Below, piece after piece: positions 7,418 to 14,964 of a stretch of DNA of 18,644 bases (positions are counted from its first letter, which is position 1; each line of letters begins with the position of its first letter). The stretch covers positions 1-18,644 of the forward strand of contig JAISSL010000026.1 of NCBI GenBank assembly GCA_031273145.1, given 5' to 3'. The position numbers and the translations under genes are program-made. This DNA comes from Zoogloeaceae bacterium (GTDB lineage: Bacteria; Pseudomonadota; Gammaproteobacteria; Burkholderiales; Rhodocyclaceae). The notes under the pieces were generated by a model that saw only the letters and a list, made by a program, of their open reading frames with translations, was not told the origin of the DNA and ran no database searches.

Positions 7418-8206
7418 ATGCTGCCTCAAAATTCCCTTCGTAATCAAGAGCTTGCCTCCATCCAACATTCTAGCGGCATGGTCGCTGCGTTGCTGTGCGT
7501 ATTGGTTGTGGGCATTGCGGCATTTTTGCCCGCGCACGCTGTCGAACCTGCGCCCGGTTGCGAACCCATTTCTGCTACTGTTGATACCAGCAACTGGGAC
7601 ATTGCAGGCGTGAAATTGGGCATGAGCAGAGATGAGGCAGTGGCGGCGCTGGCAAAGTATTTCGGGATTTCGACCAACCAGGTGAGAGGCTCCGGCGAAG
7701 AAAAAGGTGGAAGGTTCTTCGTTAGATATGCAGATGTGAAATCAATGAGATCTGTGAGTGTGGAATCTACAACTTTGTTTTACGAAATACAAATGATAAT
7801 CATCCCCAAAGAGAACCTCCCGGTTGAACTCGCGATTGCCCAAACGGCTCGACAAGCGGCAACACTGGTAGGAAAAATGGAAATGAAGGCAGTGGCAGAA
7901 GCGAGGATAAAGGAAGTAGAAGAAGCAATGGTTGTCCACAAGGAACTCGATTTCAGAACACAAACTGCGGCTTTGGATGAATATGTCCTGGCGAAATATG
8001 GCTGCCCAACCACTTCTGTAGCCGCCCGCAGTCAAACGGGAGACATGTTTGGATGGGAATGGTGTCCCCAACTCGATAAACAATACGGGAAAACCTGCCC
8101 CAAACCCTACAACGAGAATCCGGCAGCAAGGCCACTGGTTTATAACCATCCTACACGGGACTCAGAAAAGTATCCCGTTCTAACGCTTAAGGCTTATAAG
8201 AAATGA
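7418..8206 (+). CDS. Exported protein of unknown function (262 aa)
   Basis: I do not recognise the family. The start at 7418 is seven bases after AGGAG; an ATG two codons earlier is too close to it. The N-terminus has a long polar region, a hydrophobic stretch (about residues 21-37) and a likely signal-peptidase site after AHA (41). The mature part has four cysteines (C48, C196, C216, C227), which could form two disulfides. A short motif, WDIAGVKLGMSRDEAVAAL (60-78), resembles a segment found in various small exported proteins, but this is not enough for a function. Residues 140-175 are probably helical. The body is more A/T-rich than its neighbours, suggesting later acquisition. It has its own promoter and terminator. 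Confidence 0.75.
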   Translation: MLPQNSLRNQELASIQHSSGMVAALLCVLVVGIAAFLPAHAVEPAPGCEPISATVDTSNWDIAGVKLGMSRDEAVAALAKYFGISTNQVRGSGEEKGGRFFVRYADVKSMRSVSVESTTLFYEIQMIIIPKENLPVELAIAQTARQAATLVGKMEMKAVAEARIKEVEEAMVVHKELDFRTQTAALDEYVLAKYGCPTTSVAARSQTGDMFGWEWCPQLDKQYGKTCPKPYNENPAARPLVYNHPTRDSEKYPVLTLKAYKK

Positions 8207-8268
8207 AAGTCGTTAGGGCTTGGAGTGCGAAGCGCGCCTTCAACCTGAGCGTTTCTGCCCCGGCCACA

Positions 8269-8294
8269 AAAAAACCCGCTTCGGCGGGTTTTTT
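8269..8294. terminator. Bidirectional terminator between convergent genes
   Basis: AAAAAACCCGC (8269-8279), the loop TTCG, then GCGGGTTTTTT (8284-8294) form a perfect 11-bp symmetric hairpin. It can end the plus-strand gene at 8206 and the minus-strand ctpA transcript that stops at 8397. Confidence 0.9.
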
Positions 8295-8396
8295 ATCGGG
8301 TCAATCTTTTCATGTGGCCTGTGTTGGCAACACCCGTCTGTGGTCGCAACGGTTTTTCAATCGCCGTCTGCCAAGACCCGTCCGCAAGACCAAGAC

Positions 8397-9827
8397 CTAC
8401 TTTTTGGCGGCGGGTACGCCGGGAGTGGCAGAGGCGGCCTGTTTCTGGACGATGCTCAGTCCCTTCAAAAGATTGATCGCCTGCTGGAACTGGTAATCCG
8501 AAGCCGACGTGTACTCGATGCGATGCCAGGGCGCCTCATTTTCCGGGCGGTTGCCCCGTTCCTTTTCGTCGTTCTTTTTCTCTTTGGGCTGATTGGCGGA
8601 ACTGTCGCGGTCGTTGGTAAGGTGGCCGCTCAAATCCGCTTCCCGCAAATAAGGGGGACGACCGCCTTCCTGGGTTTCTTCAACCACAATATCCGGCTCG
8701 ATTCCCTTGGCCTGAATGGAGCGACCATTGGGCGTGTAATAACGCGCGGTGGTCAGCTTGATGGCCGCATTGCCGGGTAAGGGCAACACCGTTTGCACCG
8801 AGCCTTTGCCGAAAGTCTGCGTCCCCATGATGACGGCGCGATTGTGGTCTTGCAACGCGCCCGCGACAATTTCAGAAGCGGAAGCCGAACCGCCATTCAC
8901 CAGCACGACCATCGGCACGTTTTTGAGCGCGGCGGGCAGGCTCTTGAGCGGGTCTACCTTGAGTTCGGAACCGCGCAGATAATCTCTGGGACTGGCCTTG
9001 AATTCCTGACGGCTTTCCGGGATGCGGCCATCGGTGGATACGACTTTTGCGCCCGGTGGCAGGAACGCCGCAGAAACGCCTATTGCGCCATGCAGAAAAC
9101 CGCCGGGGTCATTCCTCAAATCCAGCACCAGCCCGTTCAGTTCGCCCGCCTTGTAAAGGTCTGTAAGATGCCTGGCAAGGAGATTCAGGGTATTTTCCTG
9201 AAACTGGGTAATCCGCACCCAGCCAAAACCGGCATCCAGGCGCTTGGATTTGACGCTCTGCACCTTGATGATTTCCCGGGTCAGCGTGATTTCAAGCGGC
9301 TTTGTCTCCCCCTGACGCAGAATGGAAAGACGAATCTTGGTATTGGGCGTGCCGCGCATCTTGTTGAGCGCCTCCGTCAGGGTCTTTCCCTTGACCGGCT
9401 CATCATCGAGCTTGAAAATCAGGTCGCCCGACTTGATGCCCGCGCGATAGGCCGGCGTATCCTCAATGGGCGCAACCACCCGCACCAGGCCATCTTCCAT
9501 ATTGACCTCAATGCCCAATCCGCCAAATTCGCCCTGGGTACTGATCTGGAAATCCTTGTACGCATCCGCGTCAATGTAGGATGAATGCGGATCGAGATTG
9601 GAGAGCATCCCGGAAATGGCATTGGCAATCATTTTCTTGTCTTCGACTGGCTCGATGTACCCGTGTTTGACGGCATTGAACACTTCCGCGAACAGGCGCA
9701 AGTCTTCCAGCGGCAAACCCTGAGTGCTATCCGCCTTGCCCGCAAAGGCCGGCATTTGCAGAGCCAGGAACATGCCAGCGACAAAACTGGCGCAGATGAT
9801 TGAAAGTTTTTTCATGGTCGTGTTCAT
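8397..9827 (-). CDS. ctpA: Carboxy-terminal processing protease, peptidase S41 (CtpA)
   Basis: This periplasmic or membrane-attached serine protease trims or degrades envelope proteins. The 476-aa product has a signal peptide (about residues 1-29), an N-terminal helical part, a PDZ domain (about 100-185) and the S41 catalytic domain with NGGSASASE (catalytic serine S316) and TFGKGSVQ (catalytic lysine K341). Residues 400-435 are a charged, probably disordered linker, and the tail ends in an alanine/lysine-rich stretch. The ATG at 9827 overlaps the envC stop as ATGA; an ATG four codons later (9815) is equally possible. Pairing with envC is common in proteobacteria and suggests a joint role in cell-wall hydrolase control. 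Confidence 0.94.
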   Translation of the reverse strand: MNTTMKKLSIICASFVAGMFLALQMPAFAGKADSTQGLPLEDLRLFAEVFNAVKHGYIEPVEDKKMIANAISGMLSNLDPHSSYIDADAYKDFQISTQGEFGGLGIEVNMEDGLVRVVAPIEDTPAYRAGIKSGDLIFKLDDEPVKGKTLTEALNKMRGTPNTKIRLSILRQGETKPLEITLTREIIKVQSVKSKRLDAGFGWVRITQFQENTLNLLARHLTDLYKAGELNGLVLDLRNDPGGFLHGAIGVSAAFLPPGAKVVSTDGRIPESRQEFKASPRDYLRGSELKVDPLKSLPAALKNVPMVVLVNGGSASASEIVAGALQDHNRAVIMGTQTFGKGSVQTVLPLPGNAAIKLTTARYYTPNGRSIQAKGIEPDIVVEETQEGGRPPYLREADLSGHLTNDRDSSANQPKEKKNDEKERGNRPENEAPWHRIEYTSASDYQFQQAINLLKGLSIVQKQAASATPGVPAAKK

Positions 9828-11089
9828 TTCAGCGATATCCATTGCATGGGATTGAGCGTCGCGCCCTGATGGCGAAGCTCAAAGTATAAACCTGTTTCCG
9901 GGTGTCCGCCGCTATTTCCTGTCGACCCAATTGTTTCGCCACCCTCCACCCGGTCGCCGACCTGCCTGAAAAGCGCGTCCGCATGGCCGTACACCGTCAT
10001 ATAGCCATCGTCATGATTGATGATGATGAGATTGCCAAGGCCGCGCATCCATTCCGCATAAACCACCTGTCCTTTTGCAATCGCCTTGAATTCGTTGCCG
10101 CGCGGCGCGCTGATGAACAGACCTTTCCAGGTGCCGCCTTCTTCCCGCGCCGCGCCGTACTGCGCCGTAACTTTGCCCTTGACGGGCAGAACCAGGCGAC
10201 CTTTCAACTGGGCGAACTGCCCGGATGTCGCGGTGGGCAGGCGGGTATTTTCCGGGACGCTGCCCGGTTTGCCCTTGGCTTTTCCAGCCGCCCGACGCGC
10301 TTCCTGTTCCGCCTTTTCCCGCGCCTTGCGCGCCGCTGCCGCCTTTCTCTCCTGCTCTGCCAAGAGGCGAGTCAACTGCTCAATGACCTGATTTAAGCGT
10401 TTTTCGTCCTTTTTCAGAAAATCAATCTGCTGGCGCTGGGTCTTGATTTGCCCGGAAATGCGGGTTAGAACCTGCTGGTGCTCATTTCGCTGGGTGAGCA
10501 GATGGGCGTGTTCCTCTTCCTGCTGGTTTTTCACGGTATCCAGTTCTGTGGCCTTTTCTTTTGCTTCTTCGGTCAGTTGTTGTTGTCTTTTCAGGGTGGC
10601 GCGGATGTCGGAGAGCAGGACGGCGCGCGCCTGGGCAATGATGCGAAGATAGTAGAGGTCACGCGCCAGAAGATTGGGATCATCCCCATTCAACACCATT
10701 TCCAGAGTGTCGGATGACCCTTGGGTATATTGGCGGTAGAGCAGACGTTCCAGTTGTTGTTGCTGCTGGTTGCGCGCCTGTTCCAGCGCGATGCCTTCCT
10801 GTTTTAAGTCGCGCAACGTGCCTTGCAGGCGTTGCTGCTCTTTTTTCAGGGAATTCAACTGCCGCTGTGCGGTGGAGATTTGTTCTTCCGACTGTTTGAG
10901 CTGGGTTGTCACATCCGCCCTGGATTCTTCGCTGGCGGAGAGTTCCTTGCGGAGCGTATCCAGACGGCCTCGCAATTCCTGCAAGTCGGTTTTTTGCCGC
11001 GCGATTTCCGCCGCGCTCTGGGCATGAAGCAGGGGCGCGGCAAGGCCGGCGGCGACAAGGACAAGAAAAATCAGCAAAAAATGGCGCAT
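9824..11089 (-). CDS. envC: Murein hydrolase activator EnvC (degenerate LytM/M23 protein)
   Basis: EnvC-type proteins activate N-acetylmuramyl-L-alanine amidases at the division septum. The 421-aa protein has a signal peptide (about residues 1-23, cleavage after LHA), long heptad-rich coiled coils (about 26-245), an alanine/lysine/arginine-rich linker, and a C-terminal LytM domain (297-421). In that domain the first zinc-binding histidine of active M23 peptidases is replaced (GTWKGLFIS), as in E. coli EnvC, so the protein is expected to be an activator rather than an enzyme. The later YGHADAL and LYFELRHQG segments are kept. It is the first gene of a two-gene transcript with ctpA. Confidence 0.93.
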   Translation of the reverse strand: MRHFLLIFLVLVAAGLAAPLLHAQSAAEIARQKTDLQELRGRLDTLRKELSASEESRADVTTQLKQSEEQISTAQRQLNSLKKEQQRLQGTLRDLKQEGIALEQARNQQQQQLERLLYRQYTQGSSDTLEMVLNGDDPNLLARDLYYLRIIAQARAVLLSDIRATLKRQQQLTEEAKEKATELDTVKNQQEEEHAHLLTQRNEHQQVLTRISGQIKTQRQQIDFLKKDEKRLNQVIEQLTRLLAEQERKAAAARKAREKAEQEARRAAGKAKGKPGSVPENTRLPTATSGQFAQLKGRLVLPVKGKVTAQYGAAREEGGTWKGLFISAPRGNEFKAIAKGQVVYAEWMRGLGNLIIINHDDGYMTVYGHADALFRQVGDRVEGGETIGSTGNSGGHPETGLYFELRHQGATLNPMQWISLK

Positions 11090-11128
11090 CGAAAGGATAG
11101 GAAAGAATACAGGTTGAAGAAAGGATTT

Positions 11129-11156
11129 ATTCTATAATGCCAGCTTTTCGTATCAA
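11129..11156 (-). promoter_or_regulatory. Promoter of envC-ctpA (minus strand)
   Basis: On the minus strand, TTGATA (11156-11151), a 16-base spacer and TAGAAT (11134-11129) form a plausible sigma-70 promoter about 40 bases before envC. It overlaps the TATAAT on the plus strand at 11133-11138, which may serve the rhodanese operon, though no good -35 goes with that one. Confidence 0.5.
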
Positions 11157-11175
11157 ACAGTTATCGGGGTTTACT

Positions 11176-11598
11176 GTGTCTTTTTTGGAATTTGTCCAGA
11201 ATAACATTCTGATGGTCGCAATCGCCGTGATCAGCGGCTTCATGCTGGTCTGGCCGGGGTTTCGCCCGGCGGGCAAGCGGGTCAACACGCATCAGGCAAT
11301 CCAGCTCATCAACCGCGAAGAGGCGGTCATCCTGGATGTCCGCGAGGCGGGCGAGTTTACGGCAAGCCACATGCCGGGCGCGCGGAACATCCCGTTCAAG
11401 AGCCTGGAAGAGCGGATGGCGGAGCTGGAACCTTTAAAGGAAAAGTGCCTGCTGCTCGTCTGCGCTTCTGGCGCGCGCGCCGGACAAGCCTACGCGCGTC
11501 TTGAAAAACTGGGCTTTACCAAGCTCAATTGTCTGGAAGGCGGGGTGGATGCCTGGCAACGCGCCGGGTTGCCCCTGATTCGGAGCAAGAAAAAATGA
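11176..11598 (+). CDS. Membrane-anchored rhodanese-like protein
   Basis: This is a single-domain sulfurtransferase of the rhodanese family, anchored by an N-terminal membrane helix (about residues 8-27). The active-site loop is CASGARAG with C96, in the place of the persulfide-forming cysteine. Other family segments are ILDVREAGEF and HMPGARNIP. I chose the GTG at 11176, giving 140 aa, because the product then starts SFLEFVQNN just before the helix as in relatives, and because a TATAAT overlaps the alternative ATG at 11137 (13 codons longer). That upstream ATG has AGGA at a long spacing and cannot be excluded. The stop overlaps grxC as ATGA. Confidence 0.88.
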   Translation: MSFLEFVQNNILMVAIAVISGFMLVWPGFRPAGKRVNTHQAIQLINREEAVILDVREAGEFTASHMPGARNIPFKSLEERMAELEPLKEKCLLLVCASGARAGQAYARLEKLGFTKLNCLEGGVDAWQRAGLPLIRSKKK

Positions 11599-11852
11599 AG
11601 CCGGTACGGATGTATACCACGGAAGTCTGTCCCTACTGCATTCGCGCCAAGCAGTTGTTGCGCGAGCGCGGCGTTAAGGAGATTCAGGAAATCCGCGTCG
11701 ATCTCGACCCGGAGGCTCTTGTGACGATGCAGCAGGAAACGAATCAACGTACCGTGCCGCAAATCTTCATTGGCGAGACGCACGTTGGCGGCTGCGACGA
11801 TCTGTACGCGCTGGATCGCGCCAATGGCTTAATCCCTTTGTTGCAGGAATAA
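11595..11852 (+). CDS. grxC: Glutaredoxin 3 (GrxC)
   Basis: This is a small cytosolic dithiol glutaredoxin of 85 aa. The active site is CPYC (residues 12-15) following MYTTEV; TVPQIFIG with the cis-proline and GGCDDL are the glutathione-binding elements. The start overlaps the rhodanese stop as ATGA, so translation is probably coupled. Pairing with a rhodanese and secB is a conserved betaproteobacterial arrangement. Confidence 0.96.
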   Translation: MKPVRMYTTEVCPYCIRAKQLLRERGVKEIQEIRVDLDPEALVTMQQETNQRTVPQIFIGETHVGGCDDLYALDRANGLIPLLQE

Positions 11853-11875
11853 TTCACCCTTGTTAAGGAAACGTA

Positions 11876-12367
11876 ATGACTGAAGAAAACCAGCCGAACG
11901 CGCAACCGGCCGATACCGCGCCCGTGTTTTTGCTCGAAAAAATCTATGTGCAGGACCTCTCGATTGAGGTTCCCCATGCTCCGGGGATTTTTCTGGAACA
12001 GGGCGAGCCGAAAATTGACATTCAGTTGAACAATGTCGGCGGGTTGATTCAGGGCAACCTGTTCAGTTCCATCCTGACCGTGACCGTCAACGCAAAACTG
12101 GGCGAAAAGACCGTGTTCTGTGTGGAAGTCAAGCAGGCTGGCATTTTCAGGCTGCACAACATTCCTCCGGCGGAGGTTGAGCCGTTGCTTGCCGTTTCCT
12201 GCCCCAACATCCTGTTGCCTTATGCCCGCGAGGCGATTTCCGAGGCGACGATGCGCGCCGGTTTTCCGCCGGTTTATATCCAGCCGGTCAATTTCGACGG
12301 AATTTACCGCGCCCAGTTGCAGGAACGTGAGAAGCAACAGGCCGGACAAAACACAGAGGCCGGGTAG
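11876..12367 (+). CDS. secB: Protein-export chaperone SecB
   Basis: SecB holds precursor proteins unfolded in the cytosol and delivers them to SecA. The 163-aa sequence matches the family throughout: EKIYVQDLSIEVPHAP, the peptide-binding region around IDIQLNN, and the conserved NILLPYAREAISEATMRAGFPP and PVNFDGIY near the end. The C-terminal tail is rich in glutamine and glutamate. AAGGAA precedes the ATG by about six bases. SecB is largely a feature of proteobacteria, which supports the taxonomic call. Confidence 0.97.
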   Translation: MTEENQPNAQPADTAPVFLLEKIYVQDLSIEVPHAPGIFLEQGEPKIDIQLNNVGGLIQGNLFSSILTVTVNAKLGEKTVFCVEVKQAGIFRLHNIPPAEVEPLLAVSCPNILLPYAREAISEATMRAGFPPVYIQPVNFDGIYRAQLQEREKQQAGQNTEAG

Positions 12368-12404
12368 CGTAAGGCTCGAATCCAGCCTTGTCAGGAGATT
12401 GATG

Positions 12405-12845
12405 ATGTACCGAGTACTGCTTTCCCTGTTTTTTCTCGTTCTGGGCGGGAACTTCGCGTATGCGCTTGAGTACCGCTCCGTTTCCGTCCCGGTTGCCATC
12501 CTGTACGACGCGCCTTCCGCGCAGGGCGCAAAGCTGTATCTGGTCAAGGAAGGCACGCCGATGGAAGTGTTGGTGCAGATAGAAGGCTGGACCAAGGTGC
12601 GCGATGCCGAGGGGACGATCGCCTGGATTGAGCGGGGCGCGTTGTCGCTTCGTCGCACCGCCATTGTGATCAGCGATCAGGCGGAAATCCGAAGCAGCGC
12701 AAAGGATGACGCGCCCATCGTGTTTACGGCGGAAAAATGGCTGATTCTCGACCTCTTGAAAGACAGCCCGCCCGGTTGGGTGAAAGTCCAGCATCGGGAT
12801 GGGGTGAGCGGATTCGTGCGCCTCGGCAAGGTTTGGGGGCCATGA
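12405..12845 (+). CDS. Exported SH3-type domain protein
   Basis: The 146-aa product has a clear signal peptide (about residues 1-20, cleavage after AYA) and two repeats of the bacterial SH3 pattern: an A/S-P-S or R-S-S contact, a hydrophobic strand, then GW.KV (GWTKVRD about 61-67; GWVKVQH about 124-130) followed by G.(I/F)(A/V). Such domains often bind cell-wall peptides. The ATG at 12405 is seven bases after AGGAG; an adjacent ATG at 12402 would add one residue. Its stop overlaps gpsA by ATGA. A protein of this type between secB and gpsA occurs in other betaproteobacteria; its exact role is unknown. Confidence 0.88.
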   Translation: MYRVLLSLFFLVLGGNFAYALEYRSVSVPVAILYDAPSAQGAKLYLVKEGTPMEVLVQIEGWTKVRDAEGTIAWIERGALSLRRTAIVISDQAEIRSSAKDDAPIVFTAEKWLILDLLKDSPPGWVKVQHRDGVSGFVRLGKVWGP

Positions 12846-13843
12846 GGATTTCCGTTCTGGCGGCTGGCGCGTGGGGAAGCGCCCTGGCGCTGGCCTTTTC
12901 GCGGCGTCATGAGGTGACGCTCTGGTCGCATGAAGCGGATGTAGTGGCTGAAATTGCGGCGAGCCGCGAAAACCGTCGCTTTTTGCCGGGATTTGTGTTG
13001 CCGGAAAAGATTCTCGTAATCAACGACCTGAAAGCAGCCTTCAATCAGGCGGAAATTCTCCTGATTGCGACTCCGATTGCGGGGCTGCGCCCCACGCTCA
13101 TGGCAATCCGGGAACAGTATGCGAAAACCCCGCCCCCGCCGATGCTCTGGGTCTGCAAGGGGTTTGAGGTGAAAAGCGGGAAGTTGCCGCATGGGGTGCT
13201 GGAAGAGGTTTTTCCCGATCCTTCCCGCCGCCCTGCCTATGGGACGCTTTCCGGCCCCAGTTTTGCCCAGGGCGTAGCTGCCGGGTTGCCTACCGCTATT
13301 ACCTGCGCGGCGCATGATATGGCGTTTGCCCGCCAGATGGCGGCGAAGCTGAACGATGGCGCGCTGCGGATTTACGCTAGTGATGATTTGATTGGGGTTG
13401 AGGTAGGCGGCGCGTTGAAGAACATCCTCGCCATTGCGACCGGCGTTTGCGATGGCTTGACGCTTGGCGACAATGCCCGCGCGGCCTTGATGACGCGGGG
13501 ACTGGCGGAAATTGCCCGTTTTGGCAAGGCTTTGGGCGGCAGGAAGGAGACTTTCATGGGGCTGGCGGGGGCGGGCGACCTGATTCTTACCTGTACCGGC
13601 AATCTTTCCCGCAATCGCGCGGTGGGCTTGGGACTGGCGGCGGGCAAGGCGTTGCCGGACATTCTGGCGGAACTGGGGCATGTGGCCGAAGGCGTTCCCA
13701 CCGCGCTGGAAGTCGCGCGTCTTGCGGAAGAACTTGGCATCGAGATGCCGATTACCCAGGCCGTTACCTTGCTACTGCAAGGCCAACTGGCTCCGCGTGA
13801 GGCGGTTGCCAATCTGCTTGCCAGAAATCCAGCCGAAGAATAA
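12842..13843 (+). CDS. gpsA: Glycerol-3-phosphate dehydrogenase (NAD(P)+) GpsA
   Basis: GpsA reduces dihydroxyacetone phosphate to sn-glycerol 3-phosphate, the backbone of phospholipids, in the cytosol. The 333-aa protein starts with a Rossmann dinucleotide-binding motif, though the usual GAGxxG reads AAGAWG here (residues 8-12 region). Family motifs are CKGFE with K106, GTLSGPSFA, catalytic K193 in VGGALKN, GAGDLILTC (D246) and NLSRNR (254-259). The ATG at 12842 overlaps the stop of the preceding gene, so it is probably the last cistron of the rhodanese-grxC-secB operon. Confidence 0.96.
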   Translation: MRISVLAAGAWGSALALAFSRRHEVTLWSHEADVVAEIAASRENRRFLPGFVLPEKILVINDLKAAFNQAEILLIATPIAGLRPTLMAIREQYAKTPPPPMLWVCKGFEVKSGKLPHGVLEEVFPDPSRRPAYGTLSGPSFAQGVAAGLPTAITCAAHDMAFARQMAAKLNDGALRIYASDDLIGVEVGGALKNILAIATGVCDGLTLGDNARAALMTRGLAEIARFGKALGGRKETFMGLAGAGDLILTCTGNLSRNRAVGLGLAAGKALPDILAELGHVAEGVPTALEVARLAEELGIEMPITQAVTLLLQGQLAPREAVANLLARNPAEE

Positions 13844-13878
13844 TTTTATTGAGCATGAAATTCTGGTAAAGTAGTTTT

Positions 13879-13913
13879 GGAGATGGAATCTTGGCATCTC
13901 CTTGTTGTTTTTC
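13879..13913 (+). terminator. Possible terminator after gpsA
   Basis: GGAGATG (13879-13885) pairs with CATCTCC (13895-13901), followed by TTGTTGTTTTT. The stem is only 7 bp and the T-run is interrupted, so it could instead be a leader hairpin of the peroxidase gene. Confidence 0.5.
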
Positions 13914-13953
13914 ACAGCCTTCCAATTTCCTTAAACTTTTGGAGATTCAAGCC

Positions 13954-14964
13954 ATGAAACCAAAATATCGCATGGGAACCTTCCCAACCTTGTTTGCGGC
14001 GTTGTCGCTTACTTTTGCGGGTTTTGCTGCCGCAGCCGGGGATGAACCCATCACGCCGATCAAAGCGCCCACCGGCATCCATCAGGGCAAGGCCGAACTG
14101 GGCAAGAAACTTTACTTCGACCCGCGCCTTTCCAAATCCGGTTTTATTTCCTGCAATTCCTGCCACAACCTTTCCCTGGGCGGCACGGACAATCTGCCGA
14201 CGGCGATTGGGGATCGCTGGCAACAAGGCCCGATCAACTCGCCGACGGTATTGAATTCCAGCCTCAATCTGGCGCAGTTCTGGGATGGTCGCGCAGCCGA
14301 CCTGAAGGCGCAGGCAGGCGGCCCGATTGCCAATCCGAAGGAAATGGGCTTTACGCATGAGCTTGCCGTCAATGTGCTGGCAACGATTCCCGGCTATGTG
14401 AGCGAGTTCAGGCATGTGTTCGGCAAGGACAAAATTGATATGGATCAGGTGACGGAAGCCATTGCCGAATTTGAAAAAACGCTGGTAACGCCCAATTCTC
14501 GCTTTGACCACTGGCTGCGGGGCGATGAAAAAATCCTGACTGCCGATGAAAAGGCGGGCTATGCCCTGTTCAAGAAGAGCGGTTGCGTGGCTTGCCATAA
14601 TGGCGAGGCGGTCGGCGGCAATTCCTTCCAGAAGATGGGGCTGGTTGAGCCTTACAAGACCTCCAATCCTGCGGAGGGACGTTCTGCCGTGACGGGGCAG
14701 GATGCCGAGCGGTTCAGTTTCAAGGTGCCGACCCTGCGGAATGTGGAATTGACCTATCCCTACTTCCATGATGGCGCGGCGCACACCCTGACGGAAGCGG
14801 TCAACCTCATGGGACGCCTGCAATTGGGCAAGAAATTCTCGACAAAGGAAAACGCGCAGATTGTCGCCTTCTTGAAGACCTTGACCGGCGATCAGCCCAG
14901 TTTTGCCCTGCCGATTCTGCCGCCTTCGACCGACAAGACTCCGCGTCCGGTTCCTTTTGATTGA
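13954..14964 (+). CDS. Di-haem cytochrome c peroxidase (CcpA/MauG family)
   Basis: This periplasmic enzyme reduces hydrogen peroxide with electrons from cytochrome c. The 336-aa protein has a signal peptide (about residues 1-28, cleavage in AAAAG) and two haem c motifs, CNSCH (67-71) and CVACH (211-215). W110 (FWDGRA), YPYFHDGAAHTL (H272, H277) and M286 agree with bacterial cytochrome c peroxidases, where the methionine ligates the high-potential haem. GGAG lies nine bases before the ATG. A very strong terminator begins 17 bases after its stop. Together with the cbb3 oxidase it suggests handling of peroxide formed at low oxygen. Confidence 0.93.
   Translation: MKPKYRMGTFPTLFAALSLTFAGFAAAAGDEPITPIKAPTGIHQGKAELGKKLYFDPRLSKSGFISCNSCHNLSLGGTDNLPTAIGDRWQQGPINSPTVLNSSLNLAQFWDGRAADLKAQAGGPIANPKEMGFTHELAVNVLATIPGYVSEFRHVFGKDKIDMDQVTEAIAEFEKTLVTPNSRFDHWLRGDEKILTADEKAGYALFKKSGCVACHNGEAVGGNSFQKMGLVEPYKTSNPAEGRSAVTGQDAERFSFKVPTLRNVELTYPYFHDGAAHTLTEAVNLMGRLQLGKKFSTKENAQIVAFLKTLTGDQPSFALPILPPSTDKTPRPVPFD

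Larger units (their letters stand above)
7303..7490 (+). repeat. Promoter-leader-gene-start module, copy A (intact)
   Basis: This segment is an imperfect copy of 17757-17969. The first 31 bases (7303-7333) match the other copy at about 27 positions and end in the -35 hexamer. Both copies then have a -10, a GGAAGG-type hairpin, a short T-run, a purine-rich ribosome site and an ATG. They also share the stretch CATTCTAGCGGCATG about 50 bases into the gene. It is a local duplication or a dispersed element; copy A is the one with an intact gene. Confidence 0.7.

Noticed and set aside
12371..12389. Hairpin AAGGCT/AGCCTT after secB as a terminator
   Set aside because: It has a 6-bp stem and no T-run; transcription into the next gene, which is coupled to gpsA, is more likely.
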